A stretch of 64,000 bases of DNA, taken from contig NZ_MDED01000009.1 of NCBI RefSeq assembly GCF_002939885.1, positions 57,156 to 121,155 of the forward strand, written 5' to 3'. Below are positions 58,517 to 64,000 of this stretch, piece by piece; positions within the stretch are counted from its first letter, which is position 1, and each line of letters begins with the position of its first letter. The stretch is from Xanthomonas cucurbitae (lineage in GTDB: Bacteria > Pseudomonadota > Gammaproteobacteria > Xanthomonadales > Xanthomonadaceae). The notes beneath the pieces were generated by a model. The model saw only the letters and a list, made by a program, of their open reading frames with translations, had not been told where the DNA came from and made no database searches. The translations under genes were made by a program, and so were the position numbers.

Positions 58517-60541
58517 ATGACCAACCCCTTGCTCGACCTCTCCGGACTGCCGTCCTTCGATGCGATCCGTCCCGAGCATGTGAGCCCGGCGATCGACCAG
58601 CTGCTGGCGCAGGCCGAGGCGGCAGTGAAGGCCGCCGAACAGGTCAGCCCGGTCAGCTGGGACAGCTTCGTGGTGCCGCTGGACGATGCCACCGAGCGGC
58701 TCTGGCGCGCCTGGGGGCAGGTGGGCCATCTGCAGGCAGTGATGAACACCCTCGAGTTGCGCGAGGCCTACAACAGCAACCTGCCCAAGGTGAGCCGCTT
58801 CGGCAGCGCGCTGGGGCAGAACCTGGCGCTGTACGCGCAGTACAAGGCGCTTGCGCAGTCGCCGGACGCTGCGCACTACGATGAAGCCCGGCGCAAGGTG
58901 CTGGACAACGCACTGCGCGATTTCCGGCTCGGCGGCGCGGAGCTGGACGACGCCGCCAAGGCGCGCTTTTCACAGATCCAGGAAGAATTGTCGGCACTGG
59001 CGGCGAAGTTCTCGCAGAACGTGCTCGATGCCACCGATGCCTGGTCGTATGTGACCGAAGACGACACCCAGCTGTCCGGTCTGCCGGTCGAGGTGATCGC
59101 CGCCGCACGCGCCGCGGCAGAAAAGGACGGCGTGCCGGGGTGGAAGTTCACCCTGCAGATGCCGTGTTATCTGCCGGTGCAGAGCGATGCCGATAACCGC
59201 GAGCTGCGCGCAACGCTCTATCGCGCCAACGCCGAGCGTGCCTCCGAATTCGGCGATGCCGCGCTGGACAACAGCGCCAACATCGATCGCATTCTGGCGC
59301 TGCGCGCCGAGCTGGCGCAGCTGCTCGGTTTTGCCAGCTACGCGGAGTATTCCATCGCCACCAAGATGGCGCAGAGCCCCGATGAAGTGATGGGGTTCCT
59401 GCGCGACCTGGCGGTGCGTGCCAAGCCCTATGCGCAGCGCGACCGCGCCGAACTGGAAGCCTTTGCCCGCGCCGAACTGGGCCTGGACACACTGCAGGCC
59501 TGGGACCTGGCCTATGCCAGCGAAAAGCTCAAGCAGGCGCGCTATAGCTTCTCCGAGCAGGAAGTGAAGCAGTATTTCACCGAGCCGAAAGTGCTGGCAG
59601 GCCTGTTCGATGTGATCCACAGCCTGTACGGGCTGACGGTCACGCCGGATAGCGCGCCGGTGTGGCATCCGGATGTGCGTTTCTATCGCCTGGAAGATGC
59701 GCAGGGCGCGCTGGTCGGCCAGTTCTATCTGGATTTGTACGCGCGCGAAGGCAAGCGCGGCGGCGCCTGGATGGATGACTGCCGCAATCGCCGCGACACC
59801 GCCAACGGCGTGCAGACGCCGCTGGTGTATCTGGTGTGCAATTTCGGCCGCGGCAGCGGCGATGCACCGGCCACGTTCCGGCATGGCGAGGTTGCCACGC
59901 TGTTCCATGAAATGGGCCATGGCCTGCACCAGTTGCTCACCCGCATCGGCGAACTCGGCGTGGCCGGCATCAACGGCGTGGAGTGGGACGCGGTGGAGCT
60001 GCCCAGCCAGTTCATGGAGAACTTCTGTTGGGAATGGGAGCGCGTGCAGGCGATGACCGCGCATGTGCAGACCAGCGAACCGCTGCCGCGCAACCTGTTC
60101 GACCGCCTGCTGGCCGCGCGCAATTTCCAGAGCGGCATGTTCACCGTGCGCCAGCTGGAATTTGCGTTGTTCGACATGCAGCTGCACAGCCACTTCGACC
60201 CGGCACAGGACAGCGTGCTGCAGCTGATCGAGCGCGTGCGCGACGAGGTAGCGGTCAATCGCCCGCCGGCATGGAATCGCTTCCCGCACCAGTTCAGCCA
60301 TATCTTTGCCGGCGGCTATGCGGCCGGCTATTACAGCTACAAATGGGCCGAAGTGCTCAGCGCCGATGCCTACGCCGCGTTCGAGGAAGCGCCCGGCCAG
60401 GTGGCCGACACCGGCTCCCGCTTCCGCTTGGAGGTCCTCTCGCGCGGCGGCAGTCGCAGCGCCGCAGACAATTTCCGTGCATTCCGCGGCCGCGCGCCAA
60501 CCATCGATGCGCTGTTGCGGCACAACGGCATGGCGGGCTGA
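58517..60541 (+). CDS. prlC: Oligopeptidase A (M3 zinc peptidase)
   Basis: 674-residue thimet-type oligopeptidase that degrades cytoplasmic peptides, including cleaved signal peptides. The zinc motif is LFHEMGHGLHQLL (His464, His468) with the third ligand Glu in NGVEWDAVELPSQFMENFCW. The C-terminal substrate loop has YAAGYYSYKWAEVLSADAY. Length and motifs match PrlC. Confidence 0.95.
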   Translation: MTNPLLDLSGLPSFDAIRPEHVSPAIDQLLAQAEAAVKAAEQVSPVSWDSFVVPLDDATERLWRAWGQVGHLQAVMNTLELREAYNSNLPKVSRFGSALGQNLALYAQYKALAQSPDAAHYDEARRKVLDNALRDFRLGGAELDDAAKARFSQIQEELSALAAKFSQNVLDATDAWSYVTEDDTQLSGLPVEVIAAARAAAEKDGVPGWKFTLQMPCYLPVQSDADNRELRATLYRANAERASEFGDAALDNSANIDRILALRAELAQLLGFASYAEYSIATKMAQSPDEVMGFLRDLAVRAKPYAQRDRAELEAFARAELGLDTLQAWDLAYASEKLKQARYSFSEQEVKQYFTEPKVLAGLFDVIHSLYGLTVTPDSAPVWHPDVRFYRLEDAQGALVGQFYLDLYAREGKRGGAWMDDCRNRRDTANGVQTPLVYLVCNFGRGSGDAPATFRHGEVATLFHEMGHGLHQLLTRIGELGVAGINGVEWDAVELPSQFMENFCWEWERVQAMTAHVQTSEPLPRNLFDRLLAARNFQSGMFTVRQLEFALFDMQLHSHFDPAQDSVLQLIERVRDEVAVNRPPAWNRFPHQFSHIFAGGYAAGYYSYKWAEVLSADAYAAFEEAPGQVADTGSRFRLEVLSRGGSRSAADNFRAFRGRAPTIDALLRHNGMAG

Positions 60542-60681
60542 GCCGGCCTTCGCTGCTCCGCTCGCCGCGCAACAGGCCGGTCACGCCAACGATCAGTGGT
60601 GAAGGCAATCGTCGGAGCGGGCAGGGTGCCAGTGCGCCCCGGCTCTGTGCTGCTGGCCCACGGCCCGTCGGGTCAGGTGCA

Positions 60682-61128
60682 TCATGTGTCGCCGGAATTG
60701 AGGATGGTGCTGAATTGGACTTGGCGCTCTCCCACTTGTGCCAGCTTGCCTGGAAATCCAAGGGCATACGCCGCTAGGTCCAGCCATTGCGGATTCAAGG
60801 TCTCAACCAGCCGTCGTTGCCACGCATGCGTCCAACGACGGATCTCGTTCGCGCGTGCTTGCGCAGCTGCGGGGTCGTTGCACACTTCGAACCACGTCAT
60901 CAATAGCGCCCTCACACCGGGCTCGGGTAGGGTGGCGCGTTGTTGTGCCACCAGATGCCGGCATCGCCCTTCGATAGCGAGCAAGTCGCTTGCCACATCG
61001 ATGTAGAACGCATCTCGCCGTGCATACGCCAGCAGGTACACCACGTAAGGGCCCTGCTGCAGGCCATGCCAGTCGGCGTGCTCGAATGCAGCAAATGCCG
61101 CGCTTGCCAGCGTGGTCGTGTCCGTCAT
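60682..61128 (-). CDS. GIY-YIG-like protein behind a T4SS effector gene
   Basis: 148-residue protein from ATG at 61128. It has the outline of a GIY-YIG nuclease domain: PYVVYLLAYARRDAFYIDVA in place of GIY...YIG, then LLAIEGRCRHLVAQQRATLP, and the C-terminal ARANEIRRWTHAWQRRLVET with NPQWLDL, which closely follows the family ending. The two glycines of the motif are replaced, but both tyrosines, an Arg and a Glu are in place. It lies 79 bp downstream of the XVIPCD lipase gene on the same strand, so it may be co-transcribed. It could be a repair-type nuclease or a repurposed fold. Confidence 0.65.
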   Translation of the reverse strand: MTDTTTLASAAFAAFEHADWHGLQQGPYVVYLLAYARRDAFYIDVASDLLAIEGRCRHLVAQQRATLPEPGVRALLMTWFEVCNDPAAAQARANEIRRWTHAWQRRLVETLNPQWLDLAAYALGFPGKLAQVGERQVQFSTILNSGDT

Positions 61129-61207
61129 TTCACCGCCTATCCTGCGTCGGCGCCCATGTGTGCGGGCGTGCGGGTGAACACTAGCGCATAACCGTGGTGG
61201 ATGGCTT

Positions 61208-64000
61208 TCATACGATCGGCCCCGGTGGGGTTGGCTGATCCCGGCTGGCTTGCGCAATGGCTTCCTGCTGCCGCGCGGTTTCGAGTGCATGCGTCTGTAC
61301 CTGCTGCATCGATTCCTGCACCGATGGTGCCGCACCGGTCAGTGACATATTCACGCGCTTGGTAATGTCGTCGTAGTGCTGTGCAAAGAAGTTCTCGTTG
61401 ACCACATCCACCCGTCCGCGCCAGCCAGCTCGGAAGCCGTCGATGTAGACAGCTGCGGTGACCTGGGTCAGGCGGTCCTCCGGCAACGGCGTGCCCTTGG
61501 CATCCAGTCGATGCTTGACGTCTGCGTATAAGGCATGGCCTGGATGCGCCGGGTCACTGAAGGGAAGCAGGCCGGGCGATTGGCGTGCGTCGTCGCTTGC
61601 CACGGTGGCCTGCTCGCGTTGCGCGGCGGCCTTTTCCTCCTCTGCCAGCCGCTCACGCTCCTGCTGCACCGTTTGCTCCATGTGCAGTTGCCAGTGGCGT
61701 TGCTGTTCCAGCGCCTGTTGCTGTTGCTGCGCGGAGAGCTCCACTTGCAGGCGCTCGGGTGCGCTTGCAACCGATGCGCTCGCAGCCGTGGCCGTGGTGG
61801 CCTGCACGGCAGGCGCACTGTACGGTGGAACCATGTCGCGCGGGGCAATGGCAACGCTGGCTTGCTGTTGCACCGCTGCACGGGTGTGGTGGTCGGCGAT
61901 GCCGTTGACCTCGTCCATGCCGTGCATCAACTGAAACGCCTGTACGCCGCGCTGGGTGGGTTGGTCGTAGAGGCCGTTGATCGCTACGGGCGTCTTGATG
62001 CGTTCGTTGATGCCCAGTTGGATCAGGCTGGCTTGCAGCGCCTGCACCTCGGTGCCGCGGTCGCCCGGTCCGAGCGCGGCGGCTTGCGTCTGGGCCTGCT
62101 CCGGCGCGGCCTGTGTGCGCGCCTTGCGTTCGACTTCCTGGATGAGTGCATCCATGCTGGGTAGCACCGTTTCGGTCATTAGATGCCGTTCGGTGGCCTC
62201 GTCCAGGCTGTCGCCCAGCTTGCTGGCGAACTCGCCCGTCTTGACCAGATTGAACAGGCCTTGCGGATTGGTCGGGTTGTGCGTGGCGTAGGCGGCCACT
62301 GCGGCCGTGGCCACACCGGCCTGCGTGGCGTAGATCTCCGGCGCCAGTGCGGAGGCTGCCTCGGCATACCGTCCTGTCGTGTCCAGCAGCGCATTGGCCC
62401 GGGCTCCCGCCGCGGTCCAGCTGGCGTGTTCAGCCTGTCCCACCTGGCTGGCGGCCGTATTCAACGCCTGGCCGGCTGCCTGGCCACGCTGGCGGATCTG
62501 CCGGGCGTCATCGGCCGCTTCATGCAAGAGCTGCGTGGCCTGGTTCTGCCCGCGTTGTTCTGCGGCCGCACCGGCCTGCGCCAGGCGCTCGGCCTGTGCA
62601 GTGAGCTGTGCCTCCAACCCTTGCGGCAGCATCCCGCCCAGCCCACGCAGCGCCGCCGCCCCCAACGATGCGGCTTCGTCCTGCGCTTGCCCCTGCAGCC
62701 GCTCCGCACCGGCCTGCACCTGGCCCAGGGCCTGCCGCCCTTGTGCGGCGAGTGCACCAGCTTGCTCCACGCCTTCTCCCGCCGCCGCCCCCAGCCGCTG
62801 GGTGGTCGACTGGCGGATCTGCGCTGCGGCCAGTGCCGCGCGCTGTACCAGGTCGCCCGCAGCGTCCAGCCCCTGGCCTGCGACCTGGCCCGACTCGGCG
62901 ACCACCCCACCCAGGCTGCGCCCCACCCGCACACCTTGCGAGGTGGCATGCAGCGCATCCAGTGCGGGGCCGGCGAAATTGGAGACATCGCGCAGCGACA
63001 ACCGCGCCGGGCGATCGACGATATCGATACCATCGGCTGCATGCTGCTTGGCCGCCAGCAGCGGTTGCATCTGGCCGGCGGCCAACGGCAACTCGCGCAA
63101 TAGTTGCGCGGTGTTGCCGTGTTGCAGCCGGTCCAGGAACGCGTGTGCGGCCGGTTGCGCATGGGCCGGCAGCGTTGCATCCAGCTGGCTGGCCAGCAAG
63201 GCCTTGCCTTGCGGCAACTCATTGAGCACGGTGCAGGTTTCCTTCAGCACCGCGCCGAGTTCTGCGCGCCGGAATGCATCCAGGCGATGGATATTCTGCT
63301 GGATGCCGTCGTTGAGGACCTCGCCGGTGACCTGATAGGCAATGACGCTTTGCTGGGGGTCGTAGACCGGCAGCCCATTTTCCTGGGCAAACCGCTGGGC
63401 GGTGAGCGGATGCAGGCCGGCGGCATTGAAGGTGGTGGTGCGCATACCCGTCACGGCGGCGGCTGCGGAGGCCATTCCGCCGCCTAGGGAGTGGCCGGTG
63501 ATTTCGAAGTCGAGATGCGCGCGGACTTTCAAGATCGATGCCAAGTTCATGGCGCGGTCGTAGTAATCGGTCCTCAAGCCCACCGACTGCGGGAAGTTGT
63601 TGGCGACAAAGTCTTCGCTGCCGGTGGGGCGCAGACCGTCGGGTGTCAGGACTTCGCCTGCGGATCCTTTGTATGCCACGGTCGGCTTGTAGCCCGGGCC
63701 GAGGATGGCAGGGTCGGGGAGGTAGATTTCGGCGCGGAAGCCGGACTTTCCTGGTTTCAGCAGCTCGACAATTTCTTTGTCGCTCAGGTTCAGCTGCGGC
63801 GCATACTCGCGCAACTTGTCCAGATGCTCGCTGGCGCGAATCCATCCGGCGCTCGGCCGTCCTTCGCCTTTGGCCGAGTCATACACATCATCGGCTAGCC
63901 CGGCCATTTCACGGTCGTGATAGAGCGGTTGCAATTCTTCGGCATGCTGCCGGGCTATTGGATCGCTGCTAGTCCGCAGTTGCTCAAGTACGGTGCGCTG
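61208..64000 (-). CDS. T4SS effector (X-Tfe): lipase-like protein with XVIPCD (5' end outside window)
   Basis: The frame is open to the right edge, so the start is missing; 930 codons are visible. The N-terminal part is an alpha/beta lipase (class 3-like) with GHSLGGGMASAAAAVTG; the nucleophile Ser codon is at 63488-63490. Then comes a 300-residue Ala/Gln-rich amphipathic helical region. A PG_binding_1 domain follows (GDRGTEVQALQASLIQLGIN), then a Gln-rich coiled coil, and a C-terminal XVIPCD (SDPAHPGHALYADVKHRLDA; LTQVTAAVYIDGFRAGWRGR). It is a probable antibacterial phospholipase delivered by the Xanthomonas T4SS. Its immunity gene is expected to the right of the window. Confidence 0.86.
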   Translation of the reverse strand, partial: QRTVLEQLRTSSDPIARQHAEELQPLYHDREMAGLADDVYDSAKGEGRPSAGWIRASEHLDKLREYAPQLNLSDKEIVELLKPGKSGFRAEIYLPDPAILGPGYKPTVAYKGSAGEVLTPDGLRPTGSEDFVANNFPQSVGLRTDYYDRAMNLASILKVRAHLDFEITGHSLGGGMASAAAAVTGMRTTTFNAAGLHPLTAQRFAQENGLPVYDPQQSVIAYQVTGEVLNDGIQQNIHRLDAFRRAELGAVLKETCTVLNELPQGKALLASQLDATLPAHAQPAAHAFLDRLQHGNTAQLLRELPLAAGQMQPLLAAKQHAADGIDIVDRPARLSLRDVSNFAGPALDALHATSQGVRVGRSLGGVVAESGQVAGQGLDAAGDLVQRAALAAAQIRQSTTQRLGAAAGEGVEQAGALAAQGRQALGQVQAGAERLQGQAQDEAASLGAAALRGLGGMLPQGLEAQLTAQAERLAQAGAAAEQRGQNQATQLLHEAADDARQIRQRGQAAGQALNTAASQVGQAEHASWTAAGARANALLDTTGRYAEAASALAPEIYATQAGVATAAVAAYATHNPTNPQGLFNLVKTGEFASKLGDSLDEATERHLMTETVLPSMDALIQEVERKARTQAAPEQAQTQAAALGPGDRGTEVQALQASLIQLGINERIKTPVAINGLYDQPTQRGVQAFQLMHGMDEVNGIADHHTRAAVQQQASVAIAPRDMVPPYSAPAVQATTATAASASVASAPERLQVELSAQQQQQALEQQRHWQLHMEQTVQQERERLAEEEKAAAQREQATVASDDARQSPGLLPFSDPAHPGHALYADVKHRLDAKGTPLPEDRLTQVTAAVYIDGFRAGWRGRVDVVNENFFAQHYDDITKRVNMSLTGAAPSVQESMQQVQTHALETARQQEAIAQASRDQPTPPGPIV

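Overview
The window is a piece of a high-GC gammaproteobacterial chromosome, almost certainly Xanthomonas. The main reasons are two proteins with C-terminal XVIPCD domains (cargo of the Xanthomonas antibacterial type IV secretion system), a copLAB copper cluster, a YajQ protein, an RpfC-like sensor kinase and the CCCCTCTCCC and GGGAATC repeats typical of this genus. I see no tRNA, rRNA, insertion sequence, prophage or CRISPR array. Most of the window is core chromosome; the accessory character rises after about 46.5 kb.

Layout. 1-6.4 kb: the end of alanine racemase, a DUF3016 exported protein, two small unknowns, a PAS hybrid histidine kinase and a sorbosone-dehydrogenase-like lipoprotein. 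6.5-14.8 kb: two 16S rRNA modification enzymes (RsmC-like, RsuA) in a translationally coupled pair, an SDR enzyme, a DUF1415 protein, an alpha/beta hydrolase, a split phosphorelay (Hpt protein plus RpfC-like hybrid kinase), YajQ and an EamA transporter. 14.9-17.6 kb: the methionine importer metN-metI-metQ. 17.8-25.6 kb: a membrane protein, an OmpW porin, a DNA-deoxyinosine glycosylase, pyruvate dehydrogenase E2 (aceF), a small exported protein, a lipoyl-bearing E3 (lpdA) and an outer-membrane barrel.

26.2-33.7 kb is the complete F1Fo ATP synthase operon atpIBEFHAGDC, with a promoter in front and a strong terminator behind. Three of its spacers carry large GGGAATC inverted repeats. 33.8-36.5 kb: an exported chorismate mutase, a GtrA-like protein and glmU. 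36.5-44.5 kb (minus strand) is a self-contained export operon: HlyD-type adaptor, ABC ATPase, two FtsX-type permeases, a secreted NTF2-like protein, an NtrC-type sigma-54 activator and an NtrY-like kinase. The kinase gene is broken by an in-frame TGA. The operon starts behind a near-consensus sigma-54 promoter, with palindromic upstream sites about 80 bp away. glmS is divergent from it.

46.6-64 kb: a membrane-anchored protein with a DpnII/MboI-like nuclease fold, two unknown proteins, a lipoprotein/XVIPCD peptidoglycan hydrolase pair (candidate immunity and effector), glyoxalase I, copB-copA-copL, a cysteine-synthase-like enzyme, oligopeptidase A, a GIY-YIG-like protein, and a second XVIPCD effector with a lipase motif that runs off the right edge.

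The most interesting points are the sigma-54-driven exporter with its broken sensor, the two T4SS effectors, the membrane-bound nuclease-fold protein, and the repeat-filled spacers of the ATP synthase operon.
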